From Alicycliphilus sp. UBA6560 (lineage in GTDB: Bacteria; Pseudomonadota; Gammaproteobacteria; Burkholderiales; Burkholderiaceae_C): 64,000 nucleotides of DNA. This document shows, one piece after another, positions 10,239 to 18,276 of this stretch; position 1 is the stretch's first letter; every line of letters starts with the position of its first letter. The position numbers were made by a program, and so were the translations under genes. The DNA lies in NCBI GenBank assembly GCA_002434305.1, contig DJJU01000008.1, positions 62,001-126,000 on the forward strand, read 5' to 3'. The notes under the pieces are model-generated. The model saw only the letters and a list, made by a program, of their open reading frames with translations, was not told the DNA's origin and searched no databases.

Positions 10239-11546
10239 ATGATGATGAAAAAGCACATGTTTCGTGCCCCTTGCGTCCTGGCGCTGCTGGCGGTCAGCGT
10301 CCCCGTGCTGGCCCAGGCGCCCGCCGCCCCGCGCATCGACGCGGGCGACACCGCCTGGATGCTGACCTCCACGCTGCTGGTCATCCTGATGACCCTGCCG
10401 GGCCTGGCGCTGTTCTACGGTGGCCTGGGCCGCGCCAAGAACATGCTGTCGGTGCTGATGCAGGTGTTCGTGATCTTCGCCCTGGTCTCGCTGCTGTGGG
10501 CGCTGTACGGCTACAGCCTGGCGTTCTCAGGCGAGGGCCGTTTCGTCGGCGATTTCGCCAAGGTATTCCTGCGGGGCGTGAGCATGGAGACCTTCGGCGC
10601 CCTCCCGACCATTCCCGAGTACGTGTTCCTGTCGTTCCAGGGGACGTTCGCGGCCATCACGGTGGCGCTGGTCGTGGGCTCGTTTGCCGAGCGCATGCGC
10701 TTCGCCGCCGTGCTGGTCTTCGCGCTGCTGTGGTTCACCTTCAGCTACGTGCCCATGGCGCACATCGTCTGGGGCGGCGGCCTGCTGGGCGCCGACGGCG
10801 CGCTGGACTTCGCCGGAGGCACCGTGGTGCACATCAACGCCGGCATTGCCGGGCTGGTGGGTGCCTACATGGTGGGCAAGCGCATCGGCTACGGCCGCGA
10901 GGCGTTCACGCCGCACTCCCTCACGCTGACCATGGTGGGCGCGTCGCTGCTGTGGGTGGGCTGGTTCGGCTTCAACGCTGGCTCGGCCGGTGCTGCCAAC
11001 GCCGCGGCGGGCCTGGCTTTTGTGAACACGGTGCTGGCCACCTCGGCCGCCACGCTGTCGTGGATTGCGGGGGAGGCGCTGCACAAGGGCAAGGCATCCA
11101 TGCTGGGCGCGGCCTCGGGCGCGGTGGCGGGCCTGGTGGCCGTCACGCCGGCGGCGGGCTTCGTGGGGCCCATGGGTTCCATCGCCATCGGCCTGATCGC
11201 CGGCCTGGTGTGCCTGTGGGGCGTGGGCGGCCTGAAGCGCATGCTGGGCGCCGACGACGCGTTCGACGTGTTCGGCGTGCACGGCGTGGGCGGCATCGTC
11301 GGCGCCCTGCTGACTGGCGTGTTTGCCGCGCCCGGCCTGGGCGGCACGCAGGGCGCGGACTTCGCCATGGGGGCGCAGCTGTGGATCCAGGCCAAGAGCG
11401 TGCTGTTCACCGTCGTCTGGTCGGGCGTGGTGTCGCTCGTCGCCTACAAGGTGGCTGACCTGCTCGTGGGCCTGCGCGTGTCCGAGGAGGCCGAGCGCGA
11501 GGGCCTGGACCTGAGCAGCCACGGCGAGCGCGCCTACCACCGCTGA
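10239..11546 (+). CDS. amtB: Ammonium transporter
   Basis: A 435-residue Amt/Rh family inner-membrane channel with eleven predicted helices. The N-terminal signal-like segment ends near VPVLAQAP, as in other proteobacterial Amt proteins. The pore histidines are visible in GGTVVHINAGIAGL and VFGVHGVGGIVGA. The start was set at the ATG at 10239, seven bases after GGGAGG; two more in-frame ATG codons follow at once (MMMKK), and a GTG at 10221 overlaps the glnK stop. It should trimerise and be blocked by deuridylylated GlnK. It is co-transcribed with glnK. Confidence 0.94.
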   Translation: MMMKKHMFRAPCVLALLAVSVPVLAQAPAAPRIDAGDTAWMLTSTLLVILMTLPGLALFYGGLGRAKNMLSVLMQVFVIFALVSLLWALYGYSLAFSGEGRFVGDFAKVFLRGVSMETFGALPTIPEYVFLSFQGTFAAITVALVVGSFAERMRFAAVLVFALLWFTFSYVPMAHIVWGGGLLGADGALDFAGGTVVHINAGIAGLVGAYMVGKRIGYGREAFTPHSLTLTMVGASLLWVGWFGFNAGSAGAANAAAGLAFVNTVLATSAATLSWIAGEALHKGKASMLGAASGAVAGLVAVTPAAGFVGPMGSIAIGLIAGLVCLWGVGGLKRMLGADDAFDVFGVHGVGGIVGALLTGVFAAPGLGGTQGADFAMGAQLWIQAKSVLFTVVWSGVVSLVAYKVADLLVGLRVSEEAEREGLDLSSHGERAYHR

Positions 11547-11613
11547 GCGCAGGCCCGGCGCGCTCTGGCTGACGGGTTTGGGCGCGGCCGGGCCGATGCC
11601 AGACAATGGTCCG

Positions 11614-12522
11614 ATGACCGCTCACTGGACCTCCCTGGCTCCGTCCGCGCCCGCGCAGCTGGGCGAATCCCCCTTCTGGCACCCGCAGGAGCAGCGCCTG
11701 TACTGGGTGGACATCGCCGGCCGCGGCCTGCTGCGTGCGGCCCTGGACGGCGGCGCGCCCGAGCGCTGGGCCATGCCGTCCGAGCCCGGCTGCATTGCCC
11801 CCGCGCGGCGCGCCGGCCAGCCGGCCGGCCTGGTGGTGGCGCTGCGCGATCGCATCTGCCATGCGCCCGAGTGGGGCGGGTCGCTGACCGAGCTGGCGCG
11901 CCTGCCCATCGATCCGGCCACCCAGCGCGCCAACGACGGCAAGTGCGACGCGCTGGGGCGGCTGTGGGTTGGCACCATCCACGAACCGGCCAGCGGCCCG
12001 CGCCAGCCGGTGTCGGCGCTGTACTGCATCGACCTGCGCGCCGGCGCCGCACCGCGGCGCATCTGGGGCGGCGTGACGACCTGCAACGGCCTGGCCTGGT
12101 CGCCGGACGGGCGCATGCTGTACTTCGCCGATACGCCCACCCACGCCGTTCGCGCCTGGGACTGCGACGCCCGGCATGAGCCCGTGGGCGCGTCGCGCCT
12201 GCTGCACCAGTTCGCGCCGCGCCAGGAGGGCGAGCCCTACGGCGGCCGGCCGGACGGCGCCTGCGTCGACGCCGAGGGCGCCTACTGGTGCGCGCTGTAC
12301 GAGGGCGGGCGCCTGCTGCGCCTGTCGCCCCAGGGCCGGGTGCTGACCGAGCTACCCCTGCCCGCGCAGTACCCCACCATGCCCTGCCTGGGCGGGCAGG
12401 ACGGGCGCACGCTGTTCGCCACCACGGCGCAGGCCTCGGACCGGGGGCCACTGGCCGGCCAGGTGCTGCACACGCGCGTGGACGTGCCCGGCCTGCCCGT
12501 GGCCTGGTGCGAACTGGCCTGA
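11614..12522 (+). CDS. SMP-30/gluconolactonase family protein
   Basis: A 302-residue six-bladed beta-propeller of the SMP-30/regucalcin family, which hydrolyses sugar lactones using one divalent metal. The metal-binding pattern is complete: Glu in LGESPFW near residue 17, Asn in RANDGKCDALG, Asn in TTCNGLAWSPDG and Asp in GRPDGACVDAEGAYW. No signal peptide is visible, so it is cytoplasmic. The ATG at 11614 gives a short N-terminus before the first blade; an in-frame ATG at 11596 is an alternative. No sugar-catabolic partner lies next to it, so the substrate is open. Confidence 0.85.
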   Translation: MTAHWTSLAPSAPAQLGESPFWHPQEQRLYWVDIAGRGLLRAALDGGAPERWAMPSEPGCIAPARRAGQPAGLVVALRDRICHAPEWGGSLTELARLPIDPATQRANDGKCDALGRLWVGTIHEPASGPRQPVSALYCIDLRAGAAPRRIWGGVTTCNGLAWSPDGRMLYFADTPTHAVRAWDCDARHEPVGASRLLHQFAPRQEGEPYGGRPDGACVDAEGAYWCALYEGGRLLRLSPQGRVLTELPLPAQYPTMPCLGGQDGRTLFATTAQASDRGPLAGQVLHTRVDVPGLPVAWCELA

Positions 12523-12635
12523 GCCGACCTGACCTGGACTTGGCCGGCCCATGCGCCGGCGTCACGCCGGGCGTTCAAAAAAATCAAAAGCCCCGCCTGA
12601 CGCCACGGCGGGGGGCGGGCGTACCATCGTCGGCC

Positions 12636-13745
12636 ATGGACGCTGCCCTTGCCCAGATCTCGGAGTGCGTGCGCGACGCCGCTGCACGCCACGCCGCCTT
12701 GCGCATCACCGGCGCCGGCACCAAAGCCTTCCACCCCGACAGCCGCGCCGATCGCGACGCCCAGGCGCTGGACATGCGCGCGCTGGCCGGCGTCGTCAGC
12801 TACGAGCCCAGCGAGCTGGTCATCACCGTGCGCGCCGGCACGCCGCTGGCCGAGGTGGAGGAGCTGCTGGCCGCGCACGGCCAGTGCCTGGCCTTCGAGC
12901 CGCCGCGTTTTGCCGCCGGCGGCACCGTGGGCGGCATGGTGGCGGCCGGCCTGTCGGGCCCGGCGCGCGCCAGCGTGGGCGCGGTGCGCGACTTCGTGCT
13001 GGGCGTGGAGATCATCAACGGCCGCGGCGAGCTGATGCGCTTTGGCGGCCAGGTCATGAAGAACGTGGCCGGCTACGACGTTTCGCGTCTGATGGCCGGC
13101 AGCTGGGGCCGCCTGGCCGCCATCACCGAGGTCAGCCTGAAGGTGCTGCCCTTTGCCCCGGCCGAGGCCACGCTGCGCTTCGATTGCGGCCAGGCCGAGG
13201 CGCTGGCGCGCCTGAACGCCTGGGGCGGCCAGCCGCTGCCACTGAACGCCAGCTGCTGGGTCGAAGACGGCGGCACCGGCCAGCTGTACGTGCGCCTGCG
13301 CGGCGCCCAGGCCGCCGTGCAGGCCGCCTGCCGCGGCATGGGCGGCGAACTGCAGAACGCGCCCCATGTGCCCCAGGACTGGCTGGACTGCCGCGACCAG
13401 CGCCTGCCCTGGTTCGCCGAGCGGGCGTCGCAGCTGGCGCTGTGGCGCCTGTCGCTGCCGCAGACCGCGCCGGTCCTGCTGCTGCCCGCGGGCGTGGCCG
13501 CCCCGCTGGTGGAGTGGCACGGCGCCCTGCGCTGGGTGCAGGCTGCGCCCGAGCACGGCCCGCAGCTGGCCGCGCTGGCCCGGCAGGCGGGCGGTAGTGC
13601 TAGTCTTTTCATAGCTGTTGACGCTGATGGGGCGGGCGCTACAGGCCTTTTTGATATTGAAAATCCGGCGCTGGCGGCGATCCACCAGCGGCTGTCCCAG
13701 GCCTTCGATCCGGCGGGAGTCTTCGGCGCCGGCACTGGCGGATGA
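12636..13745 (+). CDS. glcE: Glycolate oxidase FAD-binding subunit GlcE
   Basis: A 369-residue FAD-binding PCMH-type protein, the GlcE subunit of the glycolate dehydrogenase complex that oxidises glycolate to glyoxylate. The flavin region shows RITGAGTKAF near residue 23, GGTVGGMVAAGLSGPAR near 98 and GGQVMKNVAGYDVSRL near 135. Residues about 322-343 are encoded by a degenerate family-1 repeat, read through in frame; the natural C-terminal motif HQRLSQAFDPAGVF follows, so the gene is not broken. Its usual partner glcD is missing; a DUF1275 gene separates it from glcF. Whether the complex is functional depends on a glcD elsewhere. Confidence 0.88.
   Translation: MDAALAQISECVRDAAARHAALRITGAGTKAFHPDSRADRDAQALDMRALAGVVSYEPSELVITVRAGTPLAEVEELLAAHGQCLAFEPPRFAAGGTVGGMVAAGLSGPARASVGAVRDFVLGVEIINGRGELMRFGGQVMKNVAGYDVSRLMAGSWGRLAAITEVSLKVLPFAPAEATLRFDCGQAEALARLNAWGGQPLPLNASCWVEDGGTGQLYVRLRGAQAAVQAACRGMGGELQNAPHVPQDWLDCRDQRLPWFAERASQLALWRLSLPQTAPVLLLPAGVAAPLVEWHGALRWVQAAPEHGPQLAALARQAGGSASLFIAVDADGAGATGLFDIENPALAAIHQRLSQAFDPAGVFGAGTGG
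13600..13664 (+). repeat. Family-1 dispersed element, copy 4 (inside glcE)
   Basis: TTCATAGCTGTTGACGC, GGGCGCTACAGGCCTTTTTG and TATTGAAAAT follow the order of the other plus-orientation copies (ATAGCTGCCAGCGC, GGCGCTGGAGGCCTTTTT, A-rich end) but with several substitutions. Its AT content stands out from the rest of glcE. It has no stop in the glcE frame. Confidence 0.65.
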
Positions 13746-13748
13746 ACC

Positions 13749-14501
13749 ATGCGCGTGCTGCGCCACCTCACGACGCGCCACCGCACGCTGGCCACCAACC
13801 GCACGCTGGGGCTGATGCTGGCCTTCAACGCCGGGGCGATGAACGCCGGCGGCTTCATGGCGGTGCACATGTACACCTCGCACATGACGGGCTTCCTGGC
13901 CACCCTGGCCGACAGCCTGGTGGTCGGCGAATTCGCGCTGGTGCTGGCGGCCGTGGGCGCGCTGTGGGCCTTCATGTCCGGCGCCGGCACCACGGCCATC
14001 CTGGTCAACTGGGCACGCCAACAGCATCTGGAGGGCACCTGGGCGCTGCCGCTACTGCTGGAAGCCGTATTGATGCTGATGTTCGGCCTGCTGGGCGCGG
14101 CCCTGCAGCAGTGGCCCACGCCGTTCGCCGTGCCGCTCACGGTGCTGCTGCTGGCCTTCATGATGGGGCTGCAGAACGCCGTGGTCACCAAGATGAGCTC
14201 GGCGCAGATCCGCACCACGCACATGACGGGCGTGGTCACCGACCTGGGGATCGAGCTGGGCAGGATGCTGTACTGGAACCGCCGCGGCACGCCCCCCGCG
14301 GCAGGTGTACGCGCCAACCACGGGCGCGCGCGGCTCTTCGCCAGCCTGCTGGGGCTGTTCCTGGTGGGTGGCGTGGTGGGCGCTGCCGGCTTCAAGCACG
14401 TGGGTTTCGTGTGGGTGGTGCCCCAGGCCGCGCTGCTGCTGGCCTTGTCGCTGCCGCCTCTGCTGGCCGACCTTCGCCGCACCGCGCGGCTCCGAGACTG
14501 A
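13749..14501 (+). CDS. DUF1275 (YoaK) family membrane protein
   Basis: A 250-residue integral membrane protein with about six hydrophobic helices. The first helix region carries MLAFNAGAMNAGGFMAV and the following HMYTSHMTGFL; the second half has GLQNAVVTKMSSAQIRTTHMTGVVTDLG, which is the best conserved stretch of the DUF1275/YoaK family. The biochemical role is not known. The ATG starts three bases after the glcE stop and its stop lies 24 bases before glcF, so it is co-transcribed with glycolate genes although it is not a known part of that complex. A role in moving a related metabolite is only an inference from position. Confidence 0.85.
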   Translation: MRVLRHLTTRHRTLATNRTLGLMLAFNAGAMNAGGFMAVHMYTSHMTGFLATLADSLVVGEFALVLAAVGALWAFMSGAGTTAILVNWARQQHLEGTWALPLLLEAVLMLMFGLLGAALQQWPTPFAVPLTVLLLAFMMGLQNAVVTKMSSAQIRTTHMTGVVTDLGIELGRMLYWNRRGTPPAAGVRANHGRARLFASLLGLFLVGGVVGAAGFKHVGFVWVVPQAALLLALSLPPLLADLRRTARLRD

Positions 14502-14525
14502 ACTGATACCTGAGCGATACACACC

Positions 14526-15791
14526 ATGCAGACCACGCTAGCCCCCCAATACGCCGGTACGCCCGAAGGGCAGGAGGCCGAGGCCATCCTGCGCAAGTGC
14601 GTGCACTGCGGCTTTTGCACCGCCACCTGCCCCACCTACCAGCTGCTGGGCGACGAGCTGGACGGCCCGCGCGGACGCATCTACCTCATCAAGCAGGTGC
14701 TGGAGGGCGAGCAGCCCACGCGCAAGACGCAGCTGCACCTGGACCGGTGCCTGACCTGCCGCAACTGCGAGAGCACCTGCCCCAGCGGCGTGCAGTACGG
14801 CCACCTGGTGGACATCGGCCGCAAGATCGTCGACGAGCAGGTGCCGCGCCCGTTCCCCGAGCGCGCCGTGCGCTGGATGCTCAAGGAGGGCCTGCCCTCG
14901 CCGCTGTTCGGCCCGGCCATGAAGGCCGGCCAGGCCGTGCGCGGCCTGCTGCCGGCGCGCCTGCGCGAGAAGGTGCCGACCGCTTCCTCGCCCGAGCAGC
15001 GTGCCCGCCCCTGGCCCACGCGCAGCCACGCGCGCAAGGTGCTGATGCTGGCCGGCTGCGTGCAGCCGGCCATGGCGCCCAATATCAACGCCGCCACGGC
15101 GCGCGTGCTGGACGCGGCCGGCATCGAGTGCGTCATCGCCCGCGAGGCCGGCTGCTGCGGCGCCGTCAAATTCCACATGAACGACCAGGACGGCGGCCTG
15201 GCGCAGATGCGTGCCAACGTCGACGCCTGGTGGCCCTACATCGAGCGTGCCGAGATCGAGGCGCTGGTTATCAACGCCTCGGGCTGCGGCGTCACCGTCA
15301 AGGAGTACGGCCATCTGCTGCGGCACGACGCGCAGTACGCCGAGCGCGCCGCCCGCATCAGCGCCCTGGCGCGCGACCTCTCCGAGCTGCTGCCCGACCT
15401 GGTGGCGCAGCTCCAGGGCCGCGTGCACCCGCCCGCTGCGCCGCTGGCCTACCACCCGCCCTGCACGCTGCAGCACGGCCAGAAGCTGCGTGGCGGCGTC
15501 GAGCGCGGCCTGGGCGCCCTGGGCTTCACGCTGCGCCTGGCGCGGGTCGAGTCGCACCTGTGCTGCGGCTCGGCCGGCACCTATTCGGTGCTCAACCCCG
15601 AGCTGTCGCACCAGCTGCGCGACCGCAAGCTGGGCGCCCTGGGCGAGGTCTTCGCCGACCAGCCGCCGGCGGCCATCCTGTCGGGCAACGTGGGCTGCAT
15701 ACAGCACCTGCAAAGCGGCACCGAGACGCCCGTGCGCCACTGGATCGAGGTGCTGGACGACGCCCTGGCCGAGCCCGGCGCCCCCGCCTGA
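14526..15791 (+). CDS. glcF: Glycolate oxidase iron-sulfur subunit GlcF
   Basis: A 421-residue iron-sulfur subunit of glycolate dehydrogenase that passes electrons from the flavin subunits to the quinone pool. Two 4Fe-4S sites are intact: CVHCGFCTATCPT near residue 22 and CLTCRNCESTCPSG near 75. Two CCG cysteine-rich domains follow, with EAGCCGAVKFH near 213 and ESHLCCGSAGTY near 346. Length and order match GlcF. The ATG at 14526 is the only sensible start. It is co-oriented with glcE and the DUF1275 gene, and no glcD is seen. Confidence 0.93.
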   Translation: MQTTLAPQYAGTPEGQEAEAILRKCVHCGFCTATCPTYQLLGDELDGPRGRIYLIKQVLEGEQPTRKTQLHLDRCLTCRNCESTCPSGVQYGHLVDIGRKIVDEQVPRPFPERAVRWMLKEGLPSPLFGPAMKAGQAVRGLLPARLREKVPTASSPEQRARPWPTRSHARKVLMLAGCVQPAMAPNINAATARVLDAAGIECVIAREAGCCGAVKFHMNDQDGGLAQMRANVDAWWPYIERAEIEALVINASGCGVTVKEYGHLLRHDAQYAERAARISALARDLSELLPDLVAQLQGRVHPPAAPLAYHPPCTLQHGQKLRGGVERGLGALGFTLRLARVESHLCCGSAGTYSVLNPELSHQLRDRKLGALGEVFADQPPAAILSGNVGCIQHLQSGTETPVRHWIEVLDDALAEPGAPA

Positions 15792-15846
15792 CCGGCACGG
15801 CCCGCCGCCGGCGGGTGCTGGCATGATGGCGGGTTCCGTCCGCTTC

Positions 15847-15872
15847 GCCGCATCCGCGATGCGGCGCTTTTT
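15847..15872 (+). terminator. Hairpin with T-tract between glcF and the ProQ-domain gene
   Basis: Eight-base arms GCCGCATC / GATGCGGC with a three-base loop, followed by GCTTTTTC. It fits an intrinsic terminator for the glc genes. It ends only ten bases before the next start codon, so it could also act in the leader of the ProQ-domain gene. Confidence 0.65.
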
Positions 15873-15881
15873 CTTGCAGCC

Positions 15882-16649
15882 ATGACCGATCCCGTAAACG
15901 CCCCTTCCGCACCCGAAGCCTCTCCCGCACCCGCGCCGCAAGAAGGCCAGCAGCGGCCCGCCCGGCGGGGCCGCCGCGGCGCAGGCGCGCCCGGCGCGCA
16001 GCAGCAGGGCGCCGCCGCGGCGCCGCGCCGCACCCATCCGCTGCTGGAGCAGCTGGCCCAGTGGCACCCGCAGCTGTTCGGCGCGCAGCCGCTACCGCTC
16101 AAGCGCGGCATCTTCCACGACCTGCTGGCGGCCCACGAAGAGATCGACAAGGACGCGCTCAAGCTGGCGCTGGCCATCCATACGCGCTCCACGCGCTACC
16201 TCAACGTGGTGGCCAACGGCCAGCAGCGCCACGACCTGTCGGGCCAGCCCGTGGAAGCCATGGCGCCCGAGCACGTGCACCACGCCCTGCTGGAAGTGTT
16301 CCGCCGGCGCAAGCCGCGCGATGGCGAGGACCTGACGGCCAAGCTGCGCCGGCGCATCGCCCAGGCCTTCGAGGCCAGCGGCCTGACGCGCGAGGCCTAC
16401 GACGCCCTGGCGCGCGGGCGCGACGACAAGGCCAACGCCCTGCTGGACGAGGCCTTTGCCGAGGTTGCCGAGCGCGACGCCCGCGCCGAGGCGCTGCTGC
16501 GCGCCTTCGAAGCCAGCGGCGCCACGCCCGAGCACTTCGCCGACATGTACGGCATGGACCGCCGCCAGGTCACCCAGCAGCTGGCCCGCGCACGCCGCCT
16601 GCGCGAGGCAGCGCAAGGCCCGGCGAGCGAGGCTCCGGCCGCGGGCTGA
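15882..16649 (+). CDS. ProQ/FinO domain RNA-binding protein
   Basis: A 255-residue protein with a ProQ/FINO RNA-chaperone domain at about residues 48-165. The domain core shows HPLLEQLAQWHPQLF and PLKRGIFHDLL, then LKLALAIHTRSTRYL. The first 45 residues are a disordered basic Pro/Ala/Gln/Arg arm (RRGRRGAG). The C-terminal part (about 170-255) is helical and charged and looks like a separate helix-turn-helix-type extension (GMDRRQVTQQLARARR) rather than the Tudor-like tail of E. coli ProQ. It probably binds structured sRNAs and 3' ends. No strong ribosome-binding site precedes the ATG. It is not in an obvious operon. Confidence 0.82.
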   Translation: MTDPVNAPSAPEASPAPAPQEGQQRPARRGRRGAGAPGAQQQGAAAAPRRTHPLLEQLAQWHPQLFGAQPLPLKRGIFHDLLAAHEEIDKDALKLALAIHTRSTRYLNVVANGQQRHDLSGQPVEAMAPEHVHHALLEVFRRRKPRDGEDLTAKLRRRIAQAFEASGLTREAYDALARGRDDKANALLDEAFAEVAERDARAEALLRAFEASGATPEHFADMYGMDRRQVTQQLARARRLREAAQGPASEAPAAG

Positions 16650-16680
16650 TCAGCTCTGCCCGGCGCGGCCGGGCGCTCTG

Positions 16681-17214
16681 CTATTGCGTACCCGCGCCTG
16701 CGGCGCCGCCCTGGCCCGAGGCCGCACCGCCGGTCTGCGGGTTGCCCGACGTCGTGCCAGCCGCTCCGGGGCTGCCGGACGTGGTGCCGGTCGTGCTCGG
16801 GCTGCTGGAGCCTACCCCTCCCGCAGCATTGCTGCCGGCTGGCGGGCCGGAGGCGCCGGCGTCTGCCGTGCCCGGGCCCATCAGGGGTGGCGAGCTGGTG
16901 CTGGCGCCGGCCGGGTTGACTTCGGCACGCTCGCCCTGGGTAGGCGCAGGTACGGGTGTGGCGTCGCCCTGCGCAGGACTGCGGTTGCCCTCCGACGGCG
17001 TGGCCGGGTCCGATGGCAGGGCGGGTGGCTGCTGGGCGGCCGGCGCAGCCGCCTGGGGAGTGGCCGGTTCGCTGCCGGGCATATCGCGCAGCGCCGGCTG
17101 GTTGGTGATGGGTGGCGTGTGGTCGTTGCGCTGGCAGCCGGTGAGGGCAGCGGCGCCGGCCACGGCCAGGGCGATGCACAGGCGCGTGCCGGTGAGAGGG
17201 AAGGCAGAGGGCAT
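16681..17214 (-). CDS. Low-complexity lipoprotein of unknown function
   Basis: A 177-residue putative lipoprotein. The N-terminus has Arg, a hydrophobic stretch (LCIALAVAGAA) and the lipobox LTGC with the lipidated Cys near residue 27. The rest is a low-complexity Pro/Ala/Ser/Gly/Thr chain with a repeated GTTSG motif near the end and no recognisable domain. CAGGAG eight bases before the ATG at 17214 supports this start. It is likely to be an extended, surface- or periplasm-exposed chain anchored in the outer membrane. I do not recognise a named family. The lipoprotein call is firm; the function is unknown. Confidence 0.7.
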   Translation of the reverse strand: MPSAFPLTGTRLCIALAVAGAAALTGCQRNDHTPPITNQPALRDMPGSEPATPQAAAPAAQQPPALPSDPATPSEGNRSPAQGDATPVPAPTQGERAEVNPAGASTSSPPLMGPGTADAGASGPPAGSNAAGGVGSSSPSTTGTTSGSPGAAGTTSGNPQTGGAASGQGGAAGAGTQ

Positions 17215-17339
17215 GGAAACGCTCCTGTCAGGGGATGGGGACACTCCCGCGCATCCTGACGGCGCGCCGCGGCGTTGCCGGGTGCCTGGGTCGACGGAGC
17301 GCGTCGGCCCGGGCCGCCAGCGGCTGTAGGTCAGGGGTG

Positions 17340-18209
17340 TCAGCGTCGCCGCGCCGCTGCCAGGGCCGCACCGATGACCAGCGCGCCGCCCAGCAGCGTG
17401 CGCAGCGAGGGCTCGCTGCTGCCCGCCAGCATGGACGACACGCTGGCGAACGCCACCTCCGAGAGCATGACCACCGCCGTGGTGCCCGCCGCCAGGCGTG
17501 CCGCGCCGTACTGCAGCGCCCAGTTGCCGGCCAGCAGCAGCAGCGTCAGCACGGTGGCCACGCCGGCCCAGGCGATGTCGAACGGCGGAAAGGCCGGCAC
17601 CTGGCCCAGCGCGTGGCCGGCCGCGGCGGCGGCCAGCGCCATCAGCGTGCAGCCGGTGAACATGGCCAGCATGCGCGCCTGGGCCTCCACGGCTTGCAGC
17701 CGGCGCAGCAGCACGTTGGTCAGCGCGAACATGAAGCCGCCCAGCAGGGCCAGCACGTCCGCCAGGCCCAGGGCCGCGCCCAGCCGGGCGGCGCCGCCGG
17801 CCGGCCACAGCACCAGCAGCACGCCGGCGAAGGCTACGAGCAGGCGCGCCAGCGCGGCGCGCGTGGGCCGCTCGCCCAGGATGCGCCAGGCCAGCAGCAC
17901 GGCCCACGCGGGCATCAGATAGAACAGCAGGATGACGCGCACCACGTCGCCGATGGAGATCGCCCAGTTGAAGGCCACGTTGTTCAGCCCCGAGCTGAAG
18001 GCCAGGAGCGCCAGCGTCGGCACGGCGCGCACCTGGCGCCACACGCCGGAGCGCAGCGCGCTGAAGCCCAGCACGATGGCGGCGTACATCAGCGCCGTGG
18101 CCCACAGCGGGTGCAGCCCGGCGCCCAGCATCTGCCGGAACGGCCACCAGGCCAGACCCCAGATCAGGGCGTTGGTCAGCAGGGCCAGGACGGGCAGGGG
18201 GGGATGCAT
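17340..18209 (-). CDS. EamA/DMT family transporter
   Basis: A 289-residue drug/metabolite transporter with ten predicted helices in two EamA repeats. The first begins LLTNALIWGLAWWPFRQML and the second near ADVLALLGGFMFALTNVLLR; the end is the usual arginine cluster (AAARRR). Typical length for the superfamily. The substrate cannot be assigned; relatives export amino acids or metabolites. The start codon at 18207-18209 lies just beside a family-1 repeat, and the gene is co-oriented with lplT, 67 bases apart. Confidence 0.85.
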   Translation of the reverse strand: MHPPLPVLALLTNALIWGLAWWPFRQMLGAGLHPLWATALMYAAIVLGFSALRSGVWRQVRAVPTLALLAFSSGLNNVAFNWAISIGDVVRVILLFYLMPAWAVLLAWRILGERPTRAALARLLVAFAGVLLVLWPAGGAARLGAALGLADVLALLGGFMFALTNVLLRRLQAVEAQARMLAMFTGCTLMALAAAAAGHALGQVPAFPPFDIAWAGVATVLTLLLLAGNWALQYGAARLAAGTTAVVMLSEVAFASVSSMLAGSSEPSLRTLLGGALVIGAALAAARRR

Positions 18210-18210
18210 G

Positions 18211-18262
18211 CGAAAAACGGCTCCAGCCCTTGTGCGTCAAGCGCTGACAGCTATGAAAACAG
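18211..18262 (-). repeat. Family-1 dispersed element, copy 5
   Basis: AAAAACGGCTCCAGCCCTTG then CAAGCGCTGACAGCTATG, a clear copy in the minus orientation. It fills most of the gap between lplT and the DMT transporter gene and ends two bases from the latter's start codon, so it forms that gene's 5' untranslated region. Confidence 0.82.
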
Positions 18263-18276
18263 GAGTTGCGCGGGGG

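Noticed and set aside
12591..12613. CCCCGCC/GGCGGGG hairpin with A-run as a terminator
   Set aside because: The T-tract would be on the minus strand, but both flanking genes are on the plus strand and no minus-strand gene ends there. It may be a leader hairpin of glcE but has no support.
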